From Nitrincola alkalisediminis (GTDB lineage Bacteria; Pseudomonadota; Gammaproteobacteria; Pseudomonadales; Balneatricaceae), in the NCBI RefSeq assembly GCF_009821115.1, contig NZ_VYTY01000003.1, positions 372,001 to 436,000 of the forward strand: DNA of 64,000 bases, in the 5' to 3' direction. Below, in pieces: positions 8,120 through 16,986 of the stretch. Within the stretch, counting starts at the first letter, position 1, and every line of letters starts with the position of its first letter. The notes under the pieces are model-generated. The model did no database searches. It saw only the letters and a program-made list of their open reading frames with translations, and was not told the origin of the DNA. Position numbers and translations under genes: made by a program.

Positions 8120-9133
8120 TCAGACGGTCATTTCTCCTGCTAGAGGAAGGATAAGTCCTTGTCGCACGGCATCGATGGACTCATTCTGGCTGAGTAAAAA
8201 GTGCAGTTTTGTGAAGGCGGCTTCAAGGGTTAAATCCGCACCTGCAATGACACCAATTCGATTCAACGTTGCCCCTGTTGCGTAGGCACCTTGGCTCACC
8301 GATCCATACGCGCACTGGGTGATATTCAATATGGTCACTCCAGACGTTGATGCATGTGCTAGCACCTCAATAAAGTCTTTGTTGGCATCTGGAGGGTTGC
8401 CGGCTCCATAGGTCTGCAAAACTAACCCTCTTACCCCTGGACGCTCAACAACGGCTTTAAGAATCTCGGCGGAGATCCCCGGAAAGGTTTGAATCACGGC
8501 AACGGCATCAGGATTAAAGGTAGGGGCAAGGTGTGATGGTGCACGCTTTTTGAGTAGCAACTGGCTTTGAATCTCGATGTTAATTCCAATACTGCCTAAC
8601 CAAGGAAAATTGGGGGAGTCGAATGCATCAAATCCGGCACTTTTTACTTTCGTACTGCGATTACCGCGCAAGAGCCGATTCGCGAAGAAAATACACACTT
8701 CGGGGATATTGTAATGACCGGCCAGCATTACGGCGGTGATCAGGTTTTCTGGACCATCACTTCTGGCCTCCATCATGGGGATTTGAGAGCCTGTTAAAAT
8801 CACAGGTTTATTCATTCCCTGGAGCATGAATGACAGCATAGAGGCGGTATAAGCCATGGTGTCAGTGCCGTGAAGCAGTACGAATCCATCATACTCGTCC
8901 CAGTTTTGCATTAAGAGATGACTGAGTCGAGTCCAATCGTTGGGCAGGATATTTGAACTATCAATCAGCTGCTGGCATTCGATAATGTCATAGTGAGGGA
9001 GGTGTTGTAGACCACGGGCACGAAAAAGCTTGTTGATGAGCTTATGAAAACCCTTCATCGGGACATAGCCCTGCTCAGAGGGTTGCATACCAATGGTTCC
9101 ACCAGAATAAATAATAAGCACTCGGCGTTTCAT
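8120..9133 (-). CDS. ansA: type I (cytosolic) L-asparaginase
   Basis: Hydrolyses L-asparagine to aspartate and ammonium. 337 residues, without signal peptide, so the cytosolic AnsA type. Nucleophile Thr in YSGGTIGM near the N-terminus and the second catalytic motif HGTDTMAYTASML are intact; the C-terminal GLVLQTYGAGNPP and TQCAYGSV segments are typical. The start is placed at 9133 (MKRRVLIIY) because AGGACA lies 7 bases upstream; a longer in-frame start at 9193 adds 20 residues unlike the family. Adjacent genes for glutaminase and an ammonium channel suggest a shared theme of ammonium release. Confidence 0.92.
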   Translation of the reverse strand: MKRRVLIIYSGGTIGMQPSEQGYVPMKGFHKLINKLFRARGLQHLPHYDIIECQQLIDSSNILPNDWTRLSHLLMQNWDEYDGFVLLHGTDTMAYTASMLSFMLQGMNKPVILTGSQIPMMEARSDGPENLITAVMLAGHYNIPEVCIFFANRLLRGNRSTKVKSAGFDAFDSPNFPWLGSIGINIEIQSQLLLKKRAPSHLAPTFNPDAVAVIQTFPGISAEILKAVVERPGVRGLVLQTYGAGNPPDANKDFIEVLAHASTSGVTILNITQCAYGSVSQGAYATGATLNRIGVIAGADLTLEAAFTKLHFLLSQNESIDAVRQGLILPLAGEMTV

Positions 9134-9357
9134 GATCATCTGTCCTATTATGTTTTTATCTGAGTATTTCAACATAGCCTCAACCGAGTTCACATTTGAC
9201 GATTAGATGATGATAGACGCTCTTTGTAAGATAATCAGCAACAGATCGCATCACTCTCTGTTTTTAAGCCGATTTCTTTTAGAGCCATGGCATCTGAAAT
9301 CACGTTAAAATAGTCAGACCAATCGATAACAACAATAGATCAACAAAGTGCCCCTTC

Positions 9358-10281
9358 ATGATACAAGAATATTTAGATGACCTCGTTTTGACTTTATCCA
9401 CAGAAAAAAATCGTGGCAAGGTGGCGGATTATATTCCGCAACTGGCGCATGTCGATCCGCATCAGTTCGGTATTGCGGTTTGCACCCCTGAGGGACAAAT
9501 GTACTCGGCTGGGCAAGCAAATACCTTGTTTTCCATTCAGAGTATTTCAAAAGTCTTTACCCTTACGATTGCGCTTGGCAAGTTGGGGGATGGTATTTGG
9601 ACGCATGTTGGGCGCGAGCCATCGGGTGATCCATTTAACTCAATTGTTCAGCTTGAACATGAGTCTGGCAGGCCGCGTAATCCCTTTATTAATGCAGGTG
9701 CCATAGCGGTGGTCGATGCCATTATGATGGGGCATGCGCCAAAAGAAACACTTGCCGAGATCCTCAACTTCGTGCGCTTTATTTCGAATGACAATAGTAT
9801 TTGCTTTGATCACATTGTAGCCGCGTCTGAAATGGCCCACCGTGACCGCAATGCCTCACTGGCGCATTTTATGAAGGCGTTTGGGCGTTTACGTCATGAT
9901 GTAGACAAGGTGCTGGGGACCTATTTTCATCAGTGCTCCATTGCTATGAGTTGTGAGCAACTGGCAAGAGCTGGGCTGTTTTTGGTATCCGATGGGGTGG
10001 ATAAAACAACGGGGATTCGTGTCGTGTCGGCCCAACGTGCCCGTCGTATCAATTCGTTGATGATGATGTGCGGTCACTATGATGGTTCTGGCGAGTTTGC
10101 TTACCGCGTGGGGTTGCCCGGAAAAAGTGGTGTCGGCGGTGGTATTCTTGCCATTGCTCCCGGTAAGGGCTCCATAGCTGTTTGGTCTCCAGGGCTCGAT
10201 AAACTCGGGAATAGTTATTTAGGAACCCGAGCCCTAGAGCGTTTTGTACAACACACAGGTTGGTCTGTGTTTGGGCATTGA
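9358..10281 (+). CDS. glsA: glutaminase A
   Basis: Cytoplasmic glutaminase, 307 residues, the usual length for GlsA. It converts glutamine to glutamate and ammonium by a serine-dependent, beta-lactamase-like mechanism. The catalytic Ser-Xaa-Xaa-Lys is in [10 protein letters not shown], and the family signatures NPFINAGAI and [12 protein letters not shown] are intact. The stop codon (10279-10281) directly abuts the stop of the convergent Amt-GGDEF-EAL gene. The 224 bases between this gene and the divergent ansA hold both promoters, which I could not place with confidence. Confidence 0.93.
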   Translation: MIQEYLDDLVLTLSTEKNRGKVADYIPQLAHVDPHQFGIAVCTPEGQMYSAGQANTLFSIQSISKVFTLTIALGKLGDGIWTHVGREPSGDPFNSIVQLEHESGRPRNPFINAGAIAVVDAIMMGHAPKETLAEILNFVRFISNDNSICFDHIVAASEMAHRDRNASLAHFMKAFGRLRHDVDKVLGTYFHQCSIAMSCEQLARAGLFLVSDGVDKTTGIRVVSAQRARRINSLMMMCGHYDGSGEFAYRVGLPGKSGVGGGILAIAPGKGSIAVWSPGLDKLGNSYLGTRALERFVQHTGWSVFGH

Positions 10282-13200
10282 TTAACGCGGCATGACTTTC
10301 ACGCCGCCAATGGACTCTAAGGGTTCGGGGCGTGAGAGATAAAATCCTTGTGCATAGTCGACACCGATGCGGGCGAGAATCCTGAGCGTTTCAGCGTCTT
10401 CAACGCATTCAGCGATGGTTTTCAAGCCCATCAGATGACCTATGTTATTGATCGAGGCCACCATGGCTTGATCAATCGGACTGTTGGGTAAGTCTTGGAT
10501 GAAAATGCCATCAATCTTTAGATAGTTCACGGGCAATTGTTTTAAGTAACCAAATGAAGACAGGCCACTGCCGAAATCATCGAGTGCAAATTGGCAGCCT
10601 AGAGACTTTAGCTCTTCGATAAAGGCAGCTGCATTTGATGGATCGGCAATGGCGGCCGTTTCGGTAATTTCGAAGCAGATATATTGAGCAGGAACGGCAT
10701 GCTTGCGTATTTGGTCGCGGATGACGTTTAAACAGTCTTGGCGTCCAATAGACGCCCCCGATAAGTTGATCGCACAGAAAACAGGCTGTTGATTTCGTCT
10801 AAGTTGGTCGCCCATCCACGCCAGCGTATTGCGGATAACCCACTGATCAATTTTGGGCATCAGACCAAAGCGCTCTGCGGCTGGAATAAACGCACCCGGT
10901 GGAATGATTTCCCCTTCTTCATCCACCAAACGGGTTAATATTTCATAGTGAGGAATGTCCAGATGTGCCGTATCAAATGGGACAATCGTCTGAAAGTAAA
11001 GTCGAAACCTGTCACGATCCAAAGCGTTCTGAATGCGGCTAGCCCATTGAATCTGCCCTTTACGGAAGTGCAATTCTTGATCGTTCAGCTCAAATAAATG
11101 CACGCGATTTCGTCCAAGATCTTTGGCCGCATAGCAGGCGGTATCGGCATGGCTGAGAACCTCATCAAGTGATCCACAATCATGTGAAATAATCACCATA
11201 CCAATGCTCACACCCACTGAAAAAACCTGCCCATCCCAGGAAAAACGGAAGTTTGTCACGGTCCGACGTAACTGCTCGGCAATCTGCAGACCTTTCTCCA
11301 GTGGGCAGTAGGACAGTAAAACGCCAAACTCGTCACCACCAAGACGCGCCAGCGTGTCGCTTTGACGCAGGATGGGTTTGAGTAAACTGGACAGCTGTTT
11401 GAGCAGCGCGTCCCCAGCGCGATGGCCACAGGTGTCATTGACCAGCTTGAATTGATCTAAATCCAGATAGCACAGGAGATGCTCGGCCCCTTGTGTTTGT
11501 GCTTCAATGATTAGACCTTCTAAACGCCGCTCAAACTCACGTCGATTGATCAGCCCTGTTAAGGTGTCATGGACGGCTTGAAAAGTGAGCATCTCTTGCA
11601 GTCGGTTGTTTTGGGTCATGTCTTGCAGGGCTATCACCCAACCCATGCTCTTTTTTTGTGTATCGAAAAGTGGCGAGCACTTAATTTGCACCTCAGCCGT
11701 CTTGCCGTGTTTGTTCCTCAGCTTAAAATAGCTGAATGATGAGTTTGACGTATTATTAAAGTGGGTATCGGTGCAAAGCGTTGATATGAGGACTCTGTCT
11801 CCATCACTGTCTTGCATGGGTAAGAGTGTGTCAATAGGGAGGCCAAATGCGGCCTGGGCCTCCCAGCCCAAAAGCGTACAGGCCATGGGATTCAAATAGA
11901 CCGTATTTTTTTGGGCATCGCAGGTGATCACGGCTTCGGTGATTGCTTCCAAGGTGACTTGTGCGAGTTCAGAGTGACGGTGCAAGCGTGCTTCCATGCG
12001 TTTTCGTTCGCTAATGTCTCGGATCAGCGCACTGTATTGTATACCTTCCTCGGTGGGGCTCGCTGAGGTGGTTACTTCAATAGGGAAGGGAAGAGATAGG
12101 TCGTTTTTAAACCCCACGAGTTCATGTGGGCCTTCATCTGGACTGCTGGCGAGTGTTACGAATAGATCATTTAAATGCGTGGCAGGAAAAAACTGGCGCG
12201 AGTCTTCATGCAACAGTAATCCGCTCGGTGAGCCAATGATGTCCTGAGCCGACCGTCCAAAAATCACTTCAGCCCCTGGGTTGGCGCTGGTGATAATGCC
12301 CTTATTTGAAAAGGTAATAATGCCGTCTTGCATATCCCTGACAATCAAGCGTGTGCGCATAATCATGCGATTGAGGTTCGACATCACACGATTGTATTGT
12401 GCTGCTATTTGTCCAACTTCGGTAAAGGGTTCAACCGGAACACGCTGTTTTAAGTCACCCGTGCGTTCTTGCTCTTGCATGCTCGATAACAGTTCGCTTA
12501 ATTCTGTACGGGCACCGTGCTCTGAAAAATTCAGACCTTGGTGCTCGGCGTCTAAACTGACACGCAAAGGTGTGAGGCGCTTAAGTAGCTGCAATACTAA
12601 ATAAGACGTTGGAAAAACAAAGAGTGCGCACGCCGCAATGCCAATAAGCTGGATGCCTATCCATTCAAACCGACTGAAGGGCTCGCCTAACGCATCTAAG
12701 TGGCCGAAAAGCGCCACCGCCAGAGTTCCCCAAATACCGGCTGCAAGATGAACAGGGACGGCTGAAATGGCATCATCAAGTTGGTAACGCAGCATTAATC
12801 GGTCGGTCATGAACATGACGAAGGCACCAATGGCACCAATCAGTGCAGCATGAGGTGTCGAAACTAAGTGGCAACCAGCGGTGATGGCGACCAGTCCGGC
12901 TAACGTGCCATTAATGGTGAGGCTTGTACTGCGAACCTTCTCTTTTTCGGCATTTGATAAAATCATGGCCATCATTCCACCCGCACAAGCCGAGATGATG
13001 GTGTTGACAATAATGCCTGCAATTTTTTCGTTGAACTCTAAGGTGCTGCCACCATTAAAGCCAATCCAACCAATCATGAAAAATAACATACCCAGAATGG
13101 CCAAAGGGAGATTGCTGCCGGGTATCTCCTGAGGTTTACCCTGAACAAAGCGTCCCGTGCGTGGCCCAATCACGATGACGGCTGCCAGTGCCACCCATCC

Positions 13201-13710
13201 TCCTAAACTGTGGACAACGGTGCTGCCCGCAAAATCCGTAAACCCCAGTGCCTCCAGCCAGCCAGATGTCGGGTTAATGGCACCACTCCACGCCCAGTGT
13301 CCAAACGTGGGGTAAAGAATCAAGCTAATGAGGGCGGTAATGAGAACGTAGACTTGAAAACGGCTGCGCTCAGCAATGGCGCCCGAGACAATCGTTGCTG
13401 CGGTGGCGCAAAAGGTCAGCTGAAACAGAAAAAAGCTGGCATGCCATAAACTATCATCAGTAAAGTCAGCCGCTAACCAGCGCAGATCAAGTGACCAGGC
13501 ATCGTGTTGGCCAAACATAATGGTAAAACCCAGTAGCCAGAAGAGAAGTGCTGCAACAATTAAATCGAATGCATTTTTTAACGCTACATTGATGGCGTTT
13601 TTACTGCGCGTAAGACCTGATTCTAGGCACAGAAAACCGCCTTGCATCATTAAGACCAAGACGGCGCCAATCATAATCCATAACGCGTCGAGTGCACTCT
13701 TATCTATCAC
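10282..13710 (-). CDS. ammonium transporter fused to PAS-PAS-GGDEF-EAL (c-di-GMP signalling)
   Basis: 1142-residue inner-membrane fusion. Residues 1-380 form an Amt/Rh ammonium channel with the twin histidines kept (H167 in TVVHSLGG, H321 in VPVHLAAGIWG). A short linker resembling HAMP follows, then two PAS domains (about 455-575 and 590-700), a GGDEF domain with intact GGDEF and RQSD inhibitory site, and an EAL domain. In the latter the signature reads EIL, but FEITET, LDDFGSG and YLKID are present, so phosphodiesterase activity is plausible. It would couple ammonium binding or flux to cyclic-di-GMP turnover. A sigma-54 promoter lies upstream. No glnK is adjacent, unlike normal amtB loci. 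Net direction (synthesis or hydrolysis) cannot be read. Confidence 0.9.
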   Translation of the reverse strand: MIDKSALDALWIMIGAVLVLMMQGGFLCLESGLTRSKNAINVALKNAFDLIVAALLFWLLGFTIMFGQHDAWSLDLRWLAADFTDDSLWHASFFLFQLTFCATAATIVSGAIAERSRFQVYVLITALISLILYPTFGHWAWSGAINPTSGWLEALGFTDFAGSTVVHSLGGWVALAAVIVIGPRTGRFVQGKPQEIPGSNLPLAILGMLFFMIGWIGFNGGSTLEFNEKIAGIIVNTIISACAGGMMAMILSNAEKEKVRSTSLTINGTLAGLVAITAGCHLVSTPHAALIGAIGAFVMFMTDRLMLRYQLDDAISAVPVHLAAGIWGTLAVALFGHLDALGEPFSRFEWIGIQLIGIAACALFVFPTSYLVLQLLKRLTPLRVSLDAEHQGLNFSEHGARTELSELLSSMQEQERTGDLKQRVPVEPFTEVGQIAAQYNRVMSNLNRMIMRTRLIVRDMQDGIITFSNKGIITSANPGAEVIFGRSAQDIIGSPSGLLLHEDSRQFFPATHLNDLFVTLASSPDEGPHELVGFKNDLSLPFPIEVTTSASPTEEGIQYSALIRDISERKRMEARLHRHSELAQVTLEAITEAVITCDAQKNTVYLNPMACTLLGWEAQAAFGLPIDTLLPMQDSDGDRVLISTLCTDTHFNNTSNSSFSYFKLRNKHGKTAEVQIKCSPLFDTQKKSMGWVIALQDMTQNNRLQEMLTFQAVHDTLTGLINRREFERRLEGLIIEAQTQGAEHLLCYLDLDQFKLVNDTCGHRAGDALLKQLSSLLKPILRQSDTLARLGGDEFGVLLSYCPLEKGLQIAEQLRRTVTNFRFSWDGQVFSVGVSIGMVIISHDCGSLDEVLSHADTACYAAKDLGRNRVHLFELNDQELHFRKGQIQWASRIQNALDRDRFRLYFQTIVPFDTAHLDIPHYEILTRLVDEEGEIIPPGAFIPAAERFGLMPKIDQWVIRNTLAWMGDQLRRNQQPVFCAINLSGASIGRQDCLNVIRDQIRKHAVPAQYICFEITETAAIADPSNAAAFIEELKSLGCQFALDDFGSGLSSFGYLKQLPVNYLKIDGIFIQDLPNSPIDQAMVASINNIGHLMGLKTIAECVEDAETLRILARIGVDYAQGFYLSRPEPLESIGGVKVMPR

Positions 13711-13781
13711 AAATCGGCCCCCGTTTTTTGTCCTGCCCTAAATGAGTGCGCTGAGAAAAACAGAGGTACTTCAAACAGGGA

Positions 13782-13814
13782 GTTAAGATGCTATTACTTG
13801 ACCAGTATCTTAAC
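13782..13814. repeat. inverted repeat across the predicted start site of the Amt fusion gene
   Basis: GTTAAGAT (13782-13789) and ATCTTAAC (13807-13814) are perfect arms, extended by CT/AG after one mismatch. The right arm covers the start (about 13807) predicted from the sigma-54 promoter. It may be an operator or a 5' hairpin; there is no T-run on either strand, so a terminator for dbpA is less likely. Confidence 0.4.
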
Positions 13815-13817
13815 TAC

Positions 13818-13833
13818 TGCAGGAGTTGTGCCA
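13818..13833 (-). promoter_or_regulatory. sigma-54 promoter of the Amt-GGDEF-EAL gene
   Basis: On the minus strand TGGCACAACTCCTGCA has GG and GC at the exact sigma-54 spacing and a full TGGCAC -24 element. Predicted start near 13807 leaves a 5' leader of about 97 bases. Ammonium transporter genes are commonly under RpoN/NtrC, which supports the call. Confidence 0.68.
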
Positions 13834-13874
13834 TAAAACAAAGGTTTAGTAGATAAGGACCACTTTTGAGTTTA

Positions 13875-15254
13875 TTAAAGACGACGAACTTTAAAACTAC
13901 GGCCCTTGATTTTGCCCTGTTTTAAAAGCTCAAGAGCACGTGGTGAGGCTGCACGCTCTATGGCCACATAGGCCGAGAAATCAGTGACATTGATTTTTCC
14001 AATCGCATCGCCTGTGAGCTCACCAGAGGCGGTTAGAGCGCCTAAAATATCGCCAGGTCGGAGTTTGTCTTTCCGTCCTCCTGCAATGCATAAAGTGGTC
14101 ATTTTAGCGGGTTCGGGCACCTTATCGGGAGAGGGGGAAGCCAGAGGTTTAAGCGCTTTGATTGCTTGCGTTTGCAATTCTTCGATGCGCTTTAAACGAT
14201 AGGTTTCACGGTCTGAACACAGGCTAATGGCCATCCCCTGACGTCCGGCTCGTCCTGTGCGGCCAATGCGATGGGTATAGACGGCAGGGTCAGCGGGTAA
14301 GTCAGCATTAATGACTAGGTCGACACTGTCAATGTCTAAGCCACGAGCGGCTACATCTGTTGCAAACAAATAGCGGCAGCTGCCATTGCTGAAGCGAATG
14401 AGGACTTGATCACGATCTCGTTGCTCTAAATCACCATGTAACGCTAGGCTTTTAAGTCCATAGTTACGGAGTGCGGCCACCATGTCGCTGCAGGTTTGCT
14501 TGGTGTTGCAGAAAATAATCGCAGCTTCAGGGGCGAAGTGTTGCAACAGTGCGGCAAGTGTCTCTGTTTTGTCTTGATTTTTGTATGTGATATAGGCTTG
14601 TTCGATGGTGCTGTCATCATGTTGGCTTTCGACACTGACACGCAGAGGGTCAAATTGATAAGCCGCACTCATTGCCTCAATCGTGTCTGGATAGGTAGCC
14701 GAAAAAAGAAGTGTTTGGCGTTTCTCGGGTGTCGCGCCAATGATAAAACGAATATCGTCTTCAAACCCCATGTCGAGCATGCGGTCAGCTTCATCGAGAA
14801 TCAGGGTGTGCAAGGACTCAAGGTTAAGCGTTTGTTTGCGTAAATGATCGCGTAAACGTCCAGGCGTACCAATGACGATATGAGCCCCGTGTTCCAGTGA
14901 GCCAATTTGAGGGCCAATGGGTTGTCCGCCACAAATGGAAATAATTTTAATATTATCAAGGTAGCGTGCAAGTTTCCGAAGCTCTGTGGCGACCTGCGTC
15001 GCTAATTCACGAGTCGGACATAAAATGAGACCCTGTATTCCGAAAAAGCGAGGATTGATTTTTTCCAACAGACCGATACCAAATGCGGCTGTTTTACCGC
15101 TACCTGTTTGGGCTTGAGCGATGATGTCTCGACCTTGGAGTATGACGGGTAAGCTTTGCTGCTGAATGGGCGTCATGGCGGTGTAGCCCATTTGAGCGAG
15201 ATTCTCTAAGGCTTTAGGGGGTAGCGGGAGTTGGGCAAAATCTTCAGGTTTCAC
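13875..15254 (-). CDS. dbpA: ATP-dependent RNA helicase DbpA
   Basis: DEAD-box helicase, 459 residues. Motifs in order: Q motif with TPIQQQSLP, Walker A AQTGSGKT, PTRELA, DEAD in LDEADRML, SAT, and HRIGRTGRAG. The C-terminal 75 residues form the DbpA RNA-binding domain that recognises hairpin 92 of 23S rRNA (segments GGRKDKLRPGDILGAL and GKIKGRSFKVRRL), so it acts in large-subunit assembly. Monocistronic as far as can be seen. Confidence 0.94.
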   Translation of the reverse strand: MKPEDFAQLPLPPKALENLAQMGYTAMTPIQQQSLPVILQGRDIIAQAQTGSGKTAAFGIGLLEKINPRFFGIQGLILCPTRELATQVATELRKLARYLDNIKIISICGGQPIGPQIGSLEHGAHIVIGTPGRLRDHLRKQTLNLESLHTLILDEADRMLDMGFEDDIRFIIGATPEKRQTLLFSATYPDTIEAMSAAYQFDPLRVSVESQHDDSTIEQAYITYKNQDKTETLAALLQHFAPEAAIIFCNTKQTCSDMVAALRNYGLKSLALHGDLEQRDRDQVLIRFSNGSCRYLFATDVAARGLDIDSVDLVINADLPADPAVYTHRIGRTGRAGRQGMAISLCSDRETYRLKRIEELQTQAIKALKPLASPSPDKVPEPAKMTTLCIAGGRKDKLRPGDILGALTASGELTGDAIGKINVTDFSAYVAIERAASPRALELLKQGKIKGRSFKVRRL

Positions 15255-15390
15255 AGGATGTCCACATTTTAAATTTGAGTGGGAATTATAGCATGCGCTG
15301 AGCGCTGTGCGTGAAGGCTATGATCATCGAACATGAACCTTCTGATTTCTTCCTCCACAGATTGACGACATCTGAAGGGCGGTTAGGAGT

Positions 15391-15419
15391 TTGACATTTA
15401 GATCAAAGCTCATTAGCAT
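15391..15419 (+). promoter_or_regulatory. sigma-70 promoter of the riboswitch/GDT1 transcript
   Basis: TTGACA (15391-15396), 17-base spacer, TAGCAT (15414-15419). The predicted start is near 15426, just at the 5' end of the yybP-ykoY fold, so the whole aptamer would be transcribed. Confidence 0.65.
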
Positions 15420-15425
15420 AACCTC

Positions 15426-15546
15426 ACTCTTAGGGGAGTAATCTCTTGGTATTTCGTTGCCAAGGCGTCAGCCAACATACTTGAGCCACATGCTTATGGT
15501 TGCCGCGCTCACTGATTCATGCAGTGAGATTGATGAGACCTAAGGT
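15426..15546 (+). ncRNA. yybP-ykoY manganese riboswitch aptamer
   Basis: The 5' LOOP signature AGGGGAGTA (15432-15440) and the second signature with CAACATACTT (15473-15482) and GATGAGACCT are the conserved metal-binding parts of the yybP-ykoY class. P1 is CTTAGG (15429-15434) with CCTAAG (15539-15544). Internal hairpins CTTGG/CCAAG and TCACTG/CAGTGA are visible. The gene downstream belongs to a family that is a frequent partner of this riboswitch. The class senses Mn2+. Confidence 0.88.
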
Positions 15547-15606
15547 ATTAATACACCTACCGGGGCCGGACGTGTATTCATACCTTATGGTTAATCGTCT
15601 GGCCCC
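15541..15606 (+). promoter_or_regulatory. expression platform of the Mn riboswitch, two competing helices
   Basis: Helix A pairs TAAGGTAT..ATACAC (15541-15556) with GTGTAT..ATACCTTA (15572-15587), and so competes with P1 for 15541-15544. Helix B pairs GGGGCCGGACG (15562-15572) with CGTCTGGCCCC (15596-15606), 11 bp, ending 10 bases before the start codon. A and B cannot both form fully. No T-run follows helix B, so control is probably at translation initiation. Which helix belongs to the Mn-bound state is not settled by inspection. Confidence 0.6.
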
Positions 15607-15616
15607 TGGTATCATC

Positions 15617-16180
15617 ATGGAAGCGTTTTTGTTCTCAACCCTTGCCGTTGCTTTAGCCGAAGTGGGTGATAAAACCCAGCTTCTTTCCTTGTTATTAGTG
15701 GCTAAATTCCGTAAACCTTGGACCATTTGTTGTGCAATCTTAGTTGCAACTCTGATTAACCATGGTGCATCGGCTCTATTTGGCGATTGGCTGTCGAATC
15801 TTTTGTCGGGCAATTGGGCAATTTTGCTGTTAGCGATAGGCTTCTTTGCCATGGCCGCCTGGATATTGATTCCCGATGAAGAGGAAGATGTGGGCCAACA
15901 GTATGCGCGTTGGGGGGCATTTGGAGCGAGTTTTGTCTTATTTTTCCTAGCGGAAATAGGAGATAAAACACAGATCGCCACCGTTATGCTGGCCATTAAG
16001 TATGAAGCGATTGTAGCGGTGACGCTCGGAACAACACTTGGCATGATGTTAGCGAATGTGCCGGTTGTATTTGCAGGGCAATGGCTACTGGAACGTCTAA
16101 ATTTCACAGTGTTTCGTCGAATTGCTGCAGGTGTTTTCGTATTGATGGGAGTATCGCTATTGGTGTCTCTGATTCTCTAG
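15617..16180 (+). CDS. TMEM165/GDT1 (UPF0016) family cation exporter, probable Mn2+ exporter
   Basis: Six-helix inner-membrane protein, about 187 residues, with the two family signatures E-x-G-D-K-T/S: AEVGDKTQ near residue 14 and AEIGDKTQ in the second half. It therefore shows the internal duplication of the GDT1 fold. Vibrio MneA, a manganese exporter, is in this family. Start taken at 15617 (MEAFLFSTLAVALAEVGDKT) since family members begin there; the in-frame ATGs upstream lie inside the riboswitch. The Shine-Dalgarno region is weak and sits in helix B of the expression platform. Confidence 0.87.
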   Translation: MEAFLFSTLAVALAEVGDKTQLLSLLLVAKFRKPWTICCAILVATLINHGASALFGDWLSNLLSGNWAILLLAIGFFAMAAWILIPDEEEDVGQQYARWGAFGASFVLFFLAEIGDKTQIATVMLAIKYEAIVAVTLGTTLGMMLANVPVVFAGQWLLERLNFTVFRRIAAGVFVLMGVSLLVSLIL

Positions 16181-16235
16181 TACGCTCGAATATATAGGCT
16201 GATGGTCATTCAGGGCTGATGACGCTCAACATGCC

Positions 16236-16267
16236 CCCACTCTCGATTTGACCAAGGTGAGAGTGGG
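16236..16267. terminator. hairpin between convergent genes, probable bidirectional terminator
   Basis: CCCACTCTC (16236-16244) pairs with GAGAGTGGG (16259-16267), a 9-bp GC-rich stem between the end of the GDT1 gene and the end of the convergent oxygenase gene. There is no clean T-run on either side, so efficiency is uncertain. Confidence 0.45.
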
Positions 16268-16280
16268 TGGCTTGTGCAGA

Positions 16281-16934
16281 TTAACGCGGAGGATCGATCT
16301 GGTCACCGAGCGTATTATTGACGCGATACCATCCGGCAATGCTGTATCTGTCTCGATAGGCTGTGAGCACTTCATGTGGAAAACGGTCGCTTAAAAAACA
16401 CACCAAGGTTCCAGATTCAGGGAGAACGCATTCAATGGGTGTGTCACCTGTTTCAGGGTAAAGGATCAGTTCACCACCTTCATCTTTTTGCCAATCTTTA
16501 TTCAAATAGACCACGGTGGTCAGCACCCGGTTGGTGCGTCCTTTGAACGCATCAACATGGCGTTTGTAGAAGGCGCCAACAGGGTAATGCGCAAAATGCG
16601 CTTCATAATCAAACAATCCCATAAAAAGACGTTGATTGAGGGCTGAGCGAAGGGTATCCATCCAGTTGAGATAGGTGTTTTCGGTAGGGTTGTTTTGACT
16701 CAGCCAACGAATTTGATCTCGTCGTATTTGGGTGTTGATTTGATGATCTTGTTCTCGACCAATGCCGGCTCGTTTAAAATCCTCATCATCAAGTTCTTGA
16801 ATACGGGAGCGTAACTGACAACAGAGTTCAGCCGGGACGCCTTGGTGCAAAATGGCATAGCCACGATCGACGAGTTCGTCGGCCAGAGTATCGAAAAAGG
16901 CAGTGTGTTGATTCATGAAAGTGTGACCGAACAT
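16281..16934 (-). CDS. 2OG-Fe(II) oxygenase, prolyl-hydroxylase-like
   Basis: 217 residues. The Fe(II) ligands are visible as H-x-D in KRHVDAF and the distal His in DRFPHEV; the 2-oxoglutarate-binding basic residue is in RDRYSIAGWYR. The double-stranded beta-helix core resembles the SM-20/EGL-9 type of prolyl 4-hydroxylase, and such bacterial proteins include ribosomal or elongation-factor hydroxylases; the substrate here is unknown. The start may be Met1 (16934) or Met7 (16916); neither has a strong ribosome site. 52 bases separate it from the upstream nudJ on the same strand, so they may be co-transcribed. Confidence 0.82.
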   Translation of the reverse strand: MFGHTFMNQHTAFFDTLADELVDRGYAILHQGVPAELCCQLRSRIQELDDEDFKRAGIGREQDHQINTQIRRDQIRWLSQNNPTENTYLNWMDTLRSALNQRLFMGLFDYEAHFAHYPVGAFYKRHVDAFKGRTNRVLTTVVYLNKDWQKDEGGELILYPETGDTPIECVLPESGTLVCFLSDRFPHEVLTAYRDRYSIAGWYRVNNTLGDQIDPPR

Positions 16935-16986
16935 AGAGTGACAGAGCGCGATTTATACACTGAAGTCGATGTTGGGTCACGTGTTT

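Noticed and set aside
15517-16107. 196-codon open frame antisense to the GDT1 gene
   Set aside because: It is a shadow of the conserved membrane protein; composition is Ser/Lys rich without domains, and it overlaps the riboswitch.
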